This document shows positions 8,456 through 16,936 of a stretch of DNA of 64,000 bases, in pieces. Source of the DNA: DASYQD01 sp963837455. GTDB lineage: Bacteria; Acidobacteriota; Thermoanaerobaculia; Multivoradales; JAIOJS01. The notes under the pieces were generated by a model. It was not told the DNA's origin and ran no database searches. It saw nothing but the letters and a program-made list of their open reading frames with translations. Made by a program: the position numbers and the translations under genes. The stretch is from the NCBI GenBank assembly GCA_963837455.1, contig CAWINM010000007.1:1-64000 (forward strand). The letters are read 5' to 3'. The number at the start of each line of letters is the position of its first letter. The first letter of the stretch is position 1.

Positions 8456-10306
8456 TTATCCGGCAATGAGGGCGAGCAAGCGCTCGCCGTAGTCGGCGGC
8501 CTTGCGCTCGCCGATGCCACGCACCGCGTAGAGCTGCCCCAGGGTGGTGGGGCGCAGCCGGGCCAGCTCGCGCAGCGTGGAGTCGTGAAAGACGACGTAC
8601 GGGGGCACGCCGCGTTCGGTGGCGAGCTGTCGGCGCAGGGCGCGCAGGCGCTCGAAGATGGCCGCCTCTGCGTCGCCGAGCGTCGGGATGACAGCGGCGG
8701 AGGCCGTCGCGGCCCCGCCACGCCGGCGCTCCCGCCCGCGGGATGCCGGCGGCGCCGGCACCCGCAGCAGCCGGCACTGGCGCCCGCCGCGCAGTAGCTC
8801 GCCGCCCTCTTCGGTGAGGCGCAGCACCGGGTAGGGCTCCCCCTCGACGGCGAGCAACTGCTGCTCCACCAGCTGGTCGACGACGCTGCGCAGCTCGGCC
8901 ACCGACAGCTCGGTGACCAACCCGAAGGTGGAAAGCTGGTCGTGCCCGCGCTGCTCGACGCGCGCGGTACGGCGGCCGCGCAGCACGTCGATGACGTGAC
9001 CGGCGCCAAACGACTGCCGCACGCGCGCCACGCAGGAGAGCACTTTCTGCGCCAGCACGGTAGCGTCGGGTACCTCCTCGAGCTCGCCGAGGCACCAGTC
9101 GCAGGCGCCACAGGCGGCCGCGTCGTAGCGCTCGCCGAAGTGCTCGGCGAGGGCGCGGTGGCGGCAGCTGGCGGCGCTCGCATAGGACTCGATGCGACGC
9201 AGGTGGAGCTGGTTGCCGGCGGTGAGGGCGCCATCGCGCTCGAGCCGGCTACGCCAGCGCGCGAGGTCGCCGGGGGAGTAGAGCAGCAGACACTCGGCGA
9301 TCTCACCGTCGCGCCCGGCGCGGCCGGCTTCCTGCGTGTACTGCTCGAGCGAGCGCGGCGCCCCGGCGTGGACGACGCAGCGCACGTCCGGGCGGTCGAT
9401 GCCCATGCCGAAGGCCACCGTCGCCACCACCACCTCGACGCGCTCGCCGAGGAAGGCGTCCTGCGCCGCCGCGCGCGCCTCGTCGCCCATGCCGGCGTGG
9501 TAGGCGACGGCGCGCAGAGCTTGCGCGGAGAGCTGCCCGGCGAGTGCGTCGACCTCCGCGCGCGAGGTGCAATAGACGATGGCCGCTTCGCCGGGATGGC
9601 GCTCCAGAGCCTCGCGCACCTGGCGCGCCGCCTGCTGACGGCGCCGCACCCGGAAGACGAGGTTCGGGCGGTCGAAGCGACCCACCAGCACGGTGGGCTC
9701 GCGCAGCCGCAGCTGGCGTACGACGTCGTCGCGCACCCGGGGCGTGGCGGTGGCGGTGTAGGCGTGGAAGGCCACTCCCGGCAAGGCCTCGCGCAGGGCG
9801 CCCAGCTGCCGGTACTCGGGGCGGAAGTCGTGTCCCCACTCGCTGATGCAGTGGGCCTCGTCGACCGCCACCGAGCGCAGGCCGGCTCGCCGCAGCAGCG
9901 ACAGGAAGCCCTCGGCCCCCTCGGCGAAGAGGCGCTCGGGAGCCGCGTAGAGCAGCCGCACCTCGCCGCGCGCGAGTCGCGACTGGATGGCCGCGCGCTC
10001 GCCGGCGGCGAGGCTGCTGTTGTAGGCGGCGGCGGCCACCCCCAGGCCGACGAGGTCGTCGACTTGGTCCTTCATCAGCGCGATGAGCGGCGACACCACC
10101 AGCGTCAGTCCGCCTCCCACCACCGCTGGCGCCTGGTAGCAGAGCGACTTGCCACCGCCGGTGGGAAGCACCACCAGGCTGTCGCGTCCGGCGAGGGCGA
10201 GCCCGATCGCCTCCTCCTGCAACGGCCGCAGGCGGTCGTAGCCCCAGACCTGCCGCAGCGCCGCCTGCAGCCGCGGGTCGGCGGGAGCGGTGTCGATGGC
10301 TGCCAT
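8456..10306 (-). CDS. recQ: ATP-dependent DNA helicase RecQ
   Basis: A 616-residue 3'-5' DNA helicase of the RecQ family, acting in recombinational repair and fork processing. Domains in order: helicase core with Walker A TGGGKS (residues 49-54), motif II DEAHC, the aromatic-rich loop ISEWGHDFRPEY, motif III TATATP and motif VI QEAGRAGRDG; a four-Cys zinc site (CRHRAL, then CGACDWC); an RQC winged helix (VLSCVARVRQSFGAGHVIDVLRG); and a C-terminal HRDC domain (RLRALRRQLATERGVPPYVVFHDSTL). The ATG at 10306 gives a normal N-terminus but lacks a strong Shine-Dalgarno; an in-frame GTG lies 9 nt upstream. Divergent from the DNA glycosylase gene, with about 140 nt between them for promoters. Confidence 0.95.
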   Translation of the reverse strand: MAAIDTAPADPRLQAALRQVWGYDRLRPLQEEAIGLALAGRDSLVVLPTGGGKSLCYQAPAVVGGGLTLVVSPLIALMKDQVDDLVGLGVAAAAYNSSLAAGERAAIQSRLARGEVRLLYAAPERLFAEGAEGFLSLLRRAGLRSVAVDEAHCISEWGHDFRPEYRQLGALREALPGVAFHAYTATATPRVRDDVVRQLRLREPTVLVGRFDRPNLVFRVRRRQQAARQVREALERHPGEAAIVYCTSRAEVDALAGQLSAQALRAVAYHAGMGDEARAAAQDAFLGERVEVVVATVAFGMGIDRPDVRCVVHAGAPRSLEQYTQEAGRAGRDGEIAECLLLYSPGDLARWRSRLERDGALTAGNQLHLRRIESYASAASCRHRALAEHFGERYDAAACGACDWCLGELEEVPDATVLAQKVLSCVARVRQSFGAGHVIDVLRGRRTARVEQRGHDQLSTFGLVTELSVAELRSVVDQLVEQQLLAVEGEPYPVLRLTEEGGELLRGGRQCRLLRVPAPPASRGRERRRGGAATASAAVIPTLGDAEAAIFERLRALRRQLATERGVPPYVVFHDSTLRELARLRPTTLGQLYAVRGIGERKAADYGERLLALIAG

Positions 10307-10445
10307 CGCCGGCACAGGGTATCCCTCGCCGGGACAGACGGAAACCGGCGACCGATTCGCTCTCGCGAGGTAGGCTGCGGCGCCCGTCGGATGGGCGAGC
10401 GGCCATGCGAGACCTCCATCAGGCAACGGCACCGGCAGGCGAGCG

Positions 10446-11708
10446 GTGCCGGAGGGCCGGGCACCGCGCTCGGTTGCCACCGCGCTCCTGTCGGTGGCAC
10501 CGGTGACAGCGGTCGCCACCCTGTCGCTGCCTGCCGCCCGCCGTCTCGCTCTCGCCAGGGCAGGGTTGCTGTCGCCTGTCCACAGCGGTCTGCCGGCGAG
10601 CGCCGGCCGTGGCGAGGCGGCGGCACGCCGCGCCGCCCAGGCGGTGATCGCGCGCTTCGGCTACCTGCAGCTCGACACCGTCTCGGTGGCGGGGGCGCGC
10701 AGCCACACGATCGTCCTGTTGTCGCGCCTCGCCGGCTTTCCGGCGCGGCTGGGCGAGGAGCTGCTGCAGGCGAGCGAGCCGCTCTTCGAGTACTGGGGTC
10801 ACGAGGCGAGCTGGATCCCGATCGAGCTCTACCCCGCCTTCGGTTTCCGTCGCCAGGAGTACCGGGTCCACCCCTGGTGGGGAGACCTGCTGGGGGAGCA
10901 CCGCCAGCTCGCCGACGAGCTCCTGCGCCGGATCGCGGCGGAGGGCCCGCTGCGCTCGCTCGACATGGAGGGCAAGGGTGGCAGCGGCTGGTGGCAGCTC
11001 AAGACGGCGAAGAAGGTGGCGACGGCGCTGTGGTCGGCGGGAGAGCTGGCGATCCGCGAGCGGCGCGGATTCCAGCGTACCTTCGACCTCGCCGAACGGG
11101 TGATCGACGCGCGCTGGCGGCGGCAGCGACTCGACCGGCCCGCGTCGCTGCGCCGCCTGCTGCTCACCGCCCTCGGCGGCCACGGCTGGGCGACCACCGG
11201 CACGCTGGCCGCCACCTGGCGCTTGCGCAATCGGCGCGAGGAGCTCGCCGCCGCCCTCGCCGACCTGGTGGCGGCGGGAGAGATCGTCGCCTGCACACTG
11301 GTGACCGAGGGGCGCTCGCCACGGCGTGCCGTGCGCGGCTGGTGCCGGCCCGCCGACCTCGAGCTGGCGGCGCGGCTCGAGCGCGCGCGGCCCCGCGCGG
11401 ACCGGCCCGTCCTGCTCTCCCCGTTCGACCCCCTGCTCTGGGACCGCGGCCGCGTGCAGCTGCTCTTCGGCTTCGCCCAGGCGCTCGAGATCTTCAAGCC
11501 GGCGCCGCAGCGGGTGTTCGGCTACTACTGCCTGCCGGTGCTGGCCGGCGAGCGGCTGGTGGGCCGGGTCGACCTCAAGGCACGTCCGGCCGCGGGCATC
11601 CTCCAGGTGGTGGCGGCCCACCACGAGCGCGACGACGAGGCGACGCGCATGACGGTGTGCGCAGCAGTGACTCGTTACGCGGCGGCGGTGGGGTTGCGGC
11701 TCGCTTGA
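10446..11708 (+). CDS. Winged-helix DNA glycosylase, AlkX/YcaQ type (HTH_42)
   Basis: Homolog of E. coli YcaQ (AlkX), a winged-helix glycosylase that unhooks DNA interstrand crosslinks and removes bulky alkylated bases. Diagnostic features are the opening helix LSLPAARRLALARAGLL, the catalytic Q-phi-D motif in YLQLDTVSVAGARSHTIVLLSRL (AlkZ proteins have Q-phi-Q), EPLFEYWGHEASWIP, and the C-terminal LLSPFDPLLWDRGR and VGRVDLKARP strands. Length is 420 aa from the GTG at 10446; family members usually begin a few residues before LSLP, so GTG codons at 10494 or 10503 may be the true start, and no site has a good Shine-Dalgarno. It shares a divergent control region with recQ, a sensible repair-gene pairing. 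Confidence 0.82.
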   Translation: MPEGRAPRSVATALLSVAPVTAVATLSLPAARRLALARAGLLSPVHSGLPASAGRGEAAARRAAQAVIARFGYLQLDTVSVAGARSHTIVLLSRLAGFPARLGEELLQASEPLFEYWGHEASWIPIELYPAFGFRRQEYRVHPWWGDLLGEHRQLADELLRRIAAEGPLRSLDMEGKGGSGWWQLKTAKKVATALWSAGELAIRERRGFQRTFDLAERVIDARWRRQRLDRPASLRRLLLTALGGHGWATTGTLAATWRLRNRREELAAALADLVAAGEIVACTLVTEGRSPRRAVRGWCRPADLELAARLERARPRADRPVLLSPFDPLLWDRGRVQLLFGFAQALEIFKPAPQRVFGYYCLPVLAGERLVGRVDLKARPAAGILQVVAAHHERDDEATRMTVCAAVTRYAAAVGLRLA

Positions 11709-11827
11709 GGTCACCGCCCAACCGGCGCGGTGCGCGCCGAAGGGCGGCGCCTCTGGCCGCGCCGTTCGGCGCGCCGGTCGCGGGCGAGTGGTGTGGCGGC
11801 GGCCTCGGGATGGTGGGTGGGCCGCGC

Positions 11828-12523
11828 TCAGATCTCCCAGAACTCGCCGCTCAGGCCCAGCCCGGCGAAGATCGCCCGCACCTCGTCGCCCATCGGCCGC
11901 CGTGCCTCGGGAGTGAGGCGGCTCGCGTACCAGGCGCGTGCGAGCTCCCACAGCTGGGCGAGGGTGACGCTCGGACGCCGCGGCAGCCCGCGCCCCGCGC
12001 ACCAGCGATCGACGTGCTCTTCCGACCGGAAGAGGAGCATGGTGCTTCAGGTATAGACGAGGTCGTCCCACCAATGACGCGCCGGCACCGCGAAGTGGGC
12101 GCGCAAGGTGTCGGTGACCGCCGCCTCGGTCGGCCCCGCCGCCGCCTCGGCCGTCACCGCACCCGCGGTGACGCGCAGCCGCAGAGGCTCGCCGCAGCAG
12201 GCGCAGCTGGCCTCGACGAGGGCGTCGGCATGCAGCGCGGCGGCGACGCCGAGCGAATCCCACACGCAGTTGGCGAAGTAACGCCGACCGCCGGCGGTGA
12301 CCAGAAAGGGCGTCGGCACCGCCGAGAACGGCGGCGCCATGACGACCTCGCCGCTCTCGGCGGCGAGGAAGAGCAGGCGGCGGCCGCGCAGTCGCGCGAA
12401 GGCGTCGCGCACCACGGCCGGAGTCAGCGCTAGGTCGCTGGCCACCGCGGCGATGCGTGGCGGCACGCCGCGCTCGGCGGTGAGGGCATAGACGTGGGCG
12501 CGGATCCGGTCGTCGAGCTCCAT
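11828..12523 (-). CDS. MerB-like organomercurial lyase homolog, candidate selenoprotein (Sec159 at an in-frame UGA)
   Basis: Read through the in-frame UGA at 12047-12049, this is one 231-residue protein. The N-terminal third is a winged-helix-like segment (residues 5-50). The core aligns with MerB: ANCVWDSLG supplies Cys86 and Asp89 with the same spacing as catalytic Cys96 and Asp99, and Cys107 in ASCACCG sits 21 residues after Cys86 as Cys117 does after Cys96. The UGA codon (residue 159) falls on MerB Cys159: U-S-T-M-L-L-F-R-S against C-C-H-V-H-F-F-A-S. Seventy conserved residues follow (FRSEEHVDRWC, ending GLSGEFWEI), so UGA is not the natural end. A SECIS-like hairpin lies downstream. AGGGAG precedes the ATG. 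By homology it would cleave C-Hg bonds; substrate unproven. Alternative: a sequencing error at one codon. Confidence 0.82.
12017..12034 (-). promoter_or_regulatory. Putative SECIS element of the MerB-like gene
   Basis: On the mRNA strand, 7 bp (CUCUUCC with GGAAGAG) enclose the loop GGUC. The loop begins 19 nt after the UGA at 12047-12049; in E. coli fdhF the GGUCU loop begins about 18 nt after its UGA. The G and U bound by SelB are present. The hairpin lies inside the coding sequence, as bacterial SECIS elements do, while the encoded residues (L-L-F-R-S-E-E) still fit the protein family. Confidence 0.75.
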
Positions 12524-12624
12524 CGGGACTCCCTGGTGCCGGCAGGTCGACGCCGCCCGGGGCGCCTGGCACGCCGCCACACTCTAACGACGCGGCGCCA
12601 TGGCCGGCTACCATGGGCGCCTTC

Positions 12625-13749
12625 ATGCGTCGCGCTCTCCCCTTCGCGCTGCTGTTGGCGGGCGCTTTCACCATGCCGTCGGGGCTTGCCGCCGCCTTCC
12701 GCGAGCAGGCGCGGCTGGAGGCCAGCTACCGCCAGGCGCTCGCCGCCTGGTCGCTCGGCGACGACGCCGGCGCGCTGGCGCAGCTGCTGGCGCTCGACCA
12801 GGGGGCGGCCGCCGGCAGCCGTCAGGCGACGCTGCTCGCGCGCGCGAAGCTCGCCGTGGGCCGCGCCGTGAGCCACCACGACCCGACCGCGTTGCTCGCC
12901 GCTGCCACCCTCGAGCAGCGGGCCTACGACGACTACGCCCGGCGGCGCCCACAGCTCGCCGCAGAGGCCCGGCACACGGTGACGGTGCTCGTCGAGACCC
13001 ACGTCAGCGCGCGGCGACTGCGGCGCGCGAGCGGTGCCGATGCCGGCGCCGGGGTCGAGGTCGACGCGGCGCTGCTGGCCGCCCTCGGCGGCGACCTCGA
13101 GGCTCGTGCCCAGCAGACGGCGGCCGCCGACATCTACGGCCGCGCCCTGGCGCTGGCGCCGCGACAGCCTGCCGCGCTGCTCGGGCTCGCCGCCATCCAC
13201 GAACAGCGCGGTGAGTACGGCGCCGCTGCCGACCTGCTGACGGTGCTGGCCGCCGCCAACCCGCGAGGCGCGACGCCTGGCGCACGCGAGGCGAGGCTGC
13301 GGCTGGCGATCAACCAGCTGCGGCTCGGCCGTGTCGCGGCGGGGGAGGACGCCCTGCAGGATCTCGCCTTCGAGGGCGTCGACTGGGTGCGCTCGCTGGC
13401 CGCCCAGGAGCTGGCGCGGCTGCTCGGCGCGCGCGGCGACTACGCCGCCGCCGGCAAGGTGCTCGCCGCCGCGGCCGCCGTTCTGCCCTGCGATCCGTCC
13501 CTGCCGGTGCAGGCAGCGCTGACGGCGGAGCGGGCCGGGTCGCCCTCGCCGCTCGACATCTCGGTGCTCGACCTCGCGACGGTGGGCGCGTGCGGCGAGG
13601 CGGCGGAGTCGGCGCGGGGGCGCTACACCCACGCGCCCAGCAGCGAGATGGGTCCCCTGCGGGCGAGCCTCGATGCTGCCGAGCCGGAGTGGCGGCGGGC
13701 GCTCGCGGCGGCGCTGGGCGTCTCCTCCCGGTCGCGGGTGGGGGAATGA
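12625..13749 (+). CDS. Secreted TPR-like repeat protein
   Basis: A 374-residue exported protein beginning with a good signal peptide (RRALPFALLLAGAFTMPSGLAAA). The mature part is alpha-helical with TPR-like repeats: an early YRQALAAWSLGDDAGALAQLLAL, then IYGRALALAPRQPAALLGLAAIHEQRGEYGAAADLL in the middle and AAQELARLLGARGDYAAAGKVLAAA later. Such repeats usually bind partner proteins. The ATG at 12625 is preferred over one 12 nt upstream because it starts the signal peptide cleanly. It is the first gene of the VWA/ECF operon: its stop overlaps the start of the next gene in ATGA, so the two are translationally coupled. Confidence 0.75.
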   Translation: MRRALPFALLLAGAFTMPSGLAAAFREQARLEASYRQALAAWSLGDDAGALAQLLALDQGAAAGSRQATLLARAKLAVGRAVSHHDPTALLAAATLEQRAYDDYARRRPQLAAEARHTVTVLVETHVSARRLRRASGADAGAGVEVDAALLAALGGDLEARAQQTAAADIYGRALALAPRQPAALLGLAAIHEQRGEYGAAADLLTVLAAANPRGATPGAREARLRLAINQLRLGRVAAGEDALQDLAFEGVDWVRSLAAQELARLLGARGDYAAAGKVLAAAAAVLPCDPSLPVQAALTAERAGSPSPLDISVLDLATVGACGEAAESARGRYTHAPSSEMGPLRASLDAAEPEWRRALAAALGVSSRSRVGE

Positions 13750-15161
13750 GGCGGCCGCCGATGCGCCGGCGCGCCGGCGCGCTGGCCGCTGCCTGCCTGC
13801 TCGCTGCCGTCGTCGCCGGGGCCGCCGAGACGCCCAGCCACTACGCCGGGCTCCCTCTCACCGACGCCCTGGCACTGCTGCAGGAGCAGGGCCTGCGCAT
13901 CATCTACAGCAGCGATCTGGTGCACCCCGACATGCGGGTGACCAGCGAGCCGACCGCCAGCTGGTTGCACGACGTCCTCGAGCAGCTGCTCGCCCCGCAC
14001 GGCCTGACGGCGCGGGTCGGCCCCGGCGGCAGCCTGCTGGTGGTGCGCGCCGGCCCGGCGCCGGTGAGCGTGCGCCTCACCAGCCCGCAGGCGGGGGAGG
14101 TCACGGCGGGGCAGGTCGAGGTGGTGGCCGAGGTGACCAGCAGCGAGCCCATCTCGTTCGTCGACGTCTTCGTCAACGGCTGGCCGACGGCGCGCGTGCG
14201 CCAGGCCCCCTGGCGGGCGCAGGTCATGGTGCCCGACCAGGCCGGCGCCTGTCGCTTCACCGTCGTCGCCCGCACCCGCTCCGGTGGCCGTGGCAGCGAC
14301 AGCGTGGTGACCCAGCGAATGGTGCTCGAGGACCGCGTCGAGGTGGCGCTGCGGCAGGTCTACGTGAGCGTGGCCCGCCGGCGCGGCGAGCCGCCGCTCC
14401 AACAGGGCGACTTCCACCTCTTCGACCAGGGGGTCGAACAACCCCTCGCCACCTTCGCGCGCGGCGACGTGCCGATCTCGGCGCTGTTGCTGATCGACGC
14501 CAGCGAGAGCATGCGCGGTGGCGAGCTCACCGCCGCCTTCGACGCGGCGCGGCAATTCCTGCGGCGGCTGTCGCCGGAGGACGAGGCGGCGGTGATGGTG
14601 TTCGCCGATCGCGTGCTGGCGCTCACCCCCTTCGGCGTGCCGGAACCGGGGTTGCTCGACGGCATCGAGGGGACCACGGCGGGCGGCGGCACCGCCCTCG
14701 ACGACCATCTCTACGCCGCGCTGCGCCTGCTCGACGAGCGCCCGGGACGGCGGGTGGTGGTGCTGCTCTCCGACGGCGCCGACGTCACCAGCACCCTCAC
14801 CACGGCCGACGTGCGCTGGAAGGTGCAGCGCAGCGATGCAGCCATCTTCTGGCTGCGGCTGCTGCCACGCGGCGGCAGCTCGCCGAGCTTCTCGTCGTCC
14901 TGGCGCGACGCAGCGGGCAACGACCGCGAGCTGGCAGGGCTCGAGCGCGCGGTGGCGGAGAGCGGCGGCCGGGTCGAGCCGCTGCGCCCGGGCGTCGACC
15001 TCGCCGCCGCCTTCGCCGCCGTCGTGGGCGAGCTGCGGGAGCAGTACGTGCTCGGCTACTATCCCCGTGATCTGCGGCGCGATGGCAGCTGGCGCTCCCT
15101 CGAGGTGCGCGCCGGCGGGGGGGTGCGGCTGCGCTACCGGCCGGGCTGGGTGGACCGTTGA
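13746..15161 (+). CDS. Secreted STN-VWFA protein (Acidobacteria-type VWFA-related)
   Basis: A 471-residue exported protein. After the signal peptide comes a short STN-like domain (GLPLTDALALLQEQGLRIIY to residue 95), the fold found at the N-terminus of secretins and TonB-dependent receptors, then an Ig-like strand region (SVRLTSPQAGEVTAGQVEV) and a von Willebrand A domain from about residue 240. The VWA part has a near-MIDAS DASES motif, VVVLLSDGADVTS, and ends in ELREQYVLGYYPRD, a hallmark of the VWFA-related family common in Acidobacteria. Function unknown; VWA domains usually mediate protein binding. It is coupled by ATGA overlap to the TPR protein and is paralogous over its VWA half to the gene at 18937. 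Confidence 0.82.
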   Translation: MRRPPMRRRAGALAAACLLAAVVAGAAETPSHYAGLPLTDALALLQEQGLRIIYSSDLVHPDMRVTSEPTASWLHDVLEQLLAPHGLTARVGPGGSLLVVRAGPAPVSVRLTSPQAGEVTAGQVEVVAEVTSSEPISFVDVFVNGWPTARVRQAPWRAQVMVPDQAGACRFTVVARTRSGGRGSDSVVTQRMVLEDRVEVALRQVYVSVARRRGEPPLQQGDFHLFDQGVEQPLATFARGDVPISALLLIDASESMRGGELTAAFDAARQFLRRLSPEDEAAVMVFADRVLALTPFGVPEPGLLDGIEGTTAGGGTALDDHLYAALRLLDERPGRRVVVLLSDGADVTSTLTTADVRWKVQRSDAAIFWLRLLPRGGSSPSFSSSWRDAAGNDRELAGLERAVAESGGRVEPLRPGVDLAAAFAAVVGELREQYVLGYYPRDLRRDGSWRSLEVRAGGGVRLRYRPGWVDR

Positions 15162-15227
15162 CAGGGGACTCGGTGGTGCCGGTGCAGCGAAGGATTTCCC
15201 CCGCGCCGCCGCTCTAACCGCAACAGG

Positions 15228-15857
15228 ATGAAGAGCGAGGGCTTCGACTCACACCAGGGCGACCGCGACCTCGTCCACCGCATGCTGGCGGGGGACGAGG
15301 ATGCCTTTCGCCGCTTCTTCGACCTCCATTTTCCGGGGCTCTACCGCTTTGCCCTGGCGCGTCTCGGACACGACGCCGACGCCGCCGAGGAGGTGGCGCA
15401 GGCGGCGCTGTGCAAGGTGGTTCGAAAGCTCCATACCTACCGCGGCGAGGCCTCGCTGTTCACCTGGGTGTGCACGTTCTGCCGCTGGGAGATCAGCGCC
15501 TGGCACGCGCAGCGCGGCCGCCGCGGGGTGGCGGTGGAGCTGGTCGAGGAGTCGGCCGAGGTGCGGGCGGCCCTCGAGTCGCTGTCGGCGCTGGGCGGCG
15601 ACGGCCCACGCGAGCGGGTGCTGCGGCGCGAGGTCGGAGCCCTGGTGCGGCTGGCGCTCGATCGCCTGCCGTCGCGGTACGGCGACGCCCTCGAATGGAA
15701 GTACGTGGAGGGGCTGTCGGTGAAGGAGATCGCGGTGCGGCTGGGGGTCGGCCCCAAGGCCGCCGAGTCGTTGCTCACCCGGGCACGACAGGCGTTCCGC
15801 GACGCCTTCGCCACCCTCTCGCCGAGCCTCGAAGGCCTCGAAGGAGCCACCTCATGA
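15228..15857 (+). CDS. ECF-family RNA polymerase sigma factor
   Basis: A 209-residue sigma-70 family protein with only regions 2 and 4. Region 2 is LVHRMLAGDEDAFRRFFDLHFPGLYRFALARLGHDADAAEEVAQAALCKV followed by FTWVCTFCRWEISAWHAQR; region 4 is LDRLPSRYGDALEWKYVEGLSVKEIAVRLGVGPKAAESLLTRARQAFRDAF. It should direct core polymerase to a specific promoter set. Its stop overlaps the start of the FecR-like gene (ATGA), the standard layout of a sigma factor and its regulator. The flanking VWA, TPR and STN genes are its likely target operon, so the unit may be autoregulated. Confidence 0.9.
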   Translation: MKSEGFDSHQGDRDLVHRMLAGDEDAFRRFFDLHFPGLYRFALARLGHDADAAEEVAQAALCKVVRKLHTYRGEASLFTWVCTFCRWEISAWHAQRGRRGVAVELVEESAEVRAALESLSALGGDGPRERVLRREVGALVRLALDRLPSRYGDALEWKYVEGLSVKEIAVRLGVGPKAAESLLTRARQAFRDAFATLSPSLEGLEGATS

Positions 15858-16894
15858 GCGATCGCCACGAACCGACGCCCTTGGCGGCGGCCGCCGAGGC
15901 CGACCCGGTGGGTCGGCTCGTGCGCCTCGCCGGGGCACGGCCACCGGTACCCGCGGAGCGGACGGTGCGGGTCGAGGCGCGGGTGCGCGACGCCTGGCAG
16001 GCGGGAGTCGAGTCGCGTCGTCGCGGCCGCTGGCTGGGCTGGAGCGCCGGTCTCGCCGCCGCTGCAGTGCTGGCGGTGCTGATCGGGGTCGGCTGGCGTT
16101 ACGCCATGCGGCCGGCGGCGCCACCGATGGTGGTGGCGGTGGTCGAGAGGGTGGCCGGCACGCTGGGCAGCGGTGTGCAAGACCCGGAGCCGCTGGCGGC
16201 GGGTAGCCGGGTGCTGCTCGGCGCCGTGCTGGCGACCGCTGACGAGGGGCGTGCCGCGCTGCGGCTGCCGATCGCCGGCGGCGGTGGCCGCGGCCCCTCG
16301 CTGCGGCTCGACGTCGACACGCGGCTGCGCTTCGTCGCCCCGTACCGCCTGAGGCTCGAGCGCGGCGCGATCTACGTCGATTCGCAGGGTGGTCCGCGAG
16401 TGGTGGTGGAGACCCCCTGGGGCGAGGTGGAGGAGCGCGGTACGCAGTTCGAGGTGCGGGTCGGTGGCGGCGGCGTGCGCGTGCGGGTGCGCGAGGGCGC
16501 CATCGAGCTCGCCGCGCCGGCGGTCACCGGCGAGGGGGCGCGTGCCTGGCAGGCGGTGGCGGGGGCAGAGCTGACGCTCGCCACCGACGGCCGGCTGTCG
16601 CGAGCCACCATCCCCTCCCACGGCGCGGCCTGGAGCTGGGTCCAGGAGATCGCCCCCTCGTTCCAGCTCGAGGGGAGCACCCTCGGCGAGTTTCTCGCCT
16701 GGGTGGAGCGCGAGTCGGGGCTGCGGGTGGCGTGGGCCGATCCGATGCGGGCCGAAAGCGGCGGCCGCGCCGTGATGCACGGCTCGATCGAGGGCATGCC
16801 CCCCGAGCAGGCCCTGGCTGCCGTGCTGCCGACCTGCGGCCTCGCCGACCGGCGCGATGGCGAGTCGGTGGTGGTGTTCGCCAGCTCGCGGTGA
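15854..16894 (+). CDS. FecR-like sigma-factor regulator with C-terminal STN domain
   Basis: A 346-residue single-pass membrane protein coupled to the ECF sigma gene. Residues 1-55 are a cytoplasmic, charged segment expected to bind the sigma factor; residues about 59-81 form a transmembrane helix (LGWSAGLAAAAVLAVLIGVGW); the periplasmic part contains a FecR domain (LEPLAAGSRVLLGAVLATADEGRAALRL through VVVETPWGEVEERGTQFEVRV). The last 80 residues (LGEFLAWVERESGLRVAWADP and IEGMPPEQALAAVLPTCGL) resemble the STN domain that TonB receptors use to signal to FecR. Here the STN-like fold is on the regulator itself and on the VWA protein next door, an unusual arrangement that suggests envelope signalling without a TonB receptor. 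Confidence 0.8.
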   Translation: MSDRHEPTPLAAAAEADPVGRLVRLAGARPPVPAERTVRVEARVRDAWQAGVESRRRGRWLGWSAGLAAAAVLAVLIGVGWRYAMRPAAPPMVVAVVERVAGTLGSGVQDPEPLAAGSRVLLGAVLATADEGRAALRLPIAGGGGRGPSLRLDVDTRLRFVAPYRLRLERGAIYVDSQGGPRVVVETPWGEVEERGTQFEVRVGGGGVRVRVREGAIELAAPAVTGEGARAWQAVAGAELTLATDGRLSRATIPSHGAAWSWVQEIAPSFQLEGSTLGEFLAWVERESGLRVAWADPMRAESGGRAVMHGSIEGMPPEQALAAVLPTCGLADRRDGESVVVFASSR

Positions 16895-16936
16895 CGTCTC
16901 GACTCTCTTTTCCTTGATCGTCCAGGAGATGTGCTG

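Noticed and set aside
11828..12040. Annotation of the MerB-like gene's 3' part as a separate 70-aa gene
   Set aside because: Its ATG is the third codon after the UGA, inside the conserved segment following the catalytic position, and it has no ribosome site of its own; it makes sense only as the continuation of the upstream ORF.
8942..12433. 1,163-codon open frame on the plus strand across recQ and the glycosylase gene
   Set aside because: It is an antisense and out-of-frame shadow of recQ and neighbours in GC-rich DNA; its translation is low-complexity Arg/Gly/Ala without motifs.
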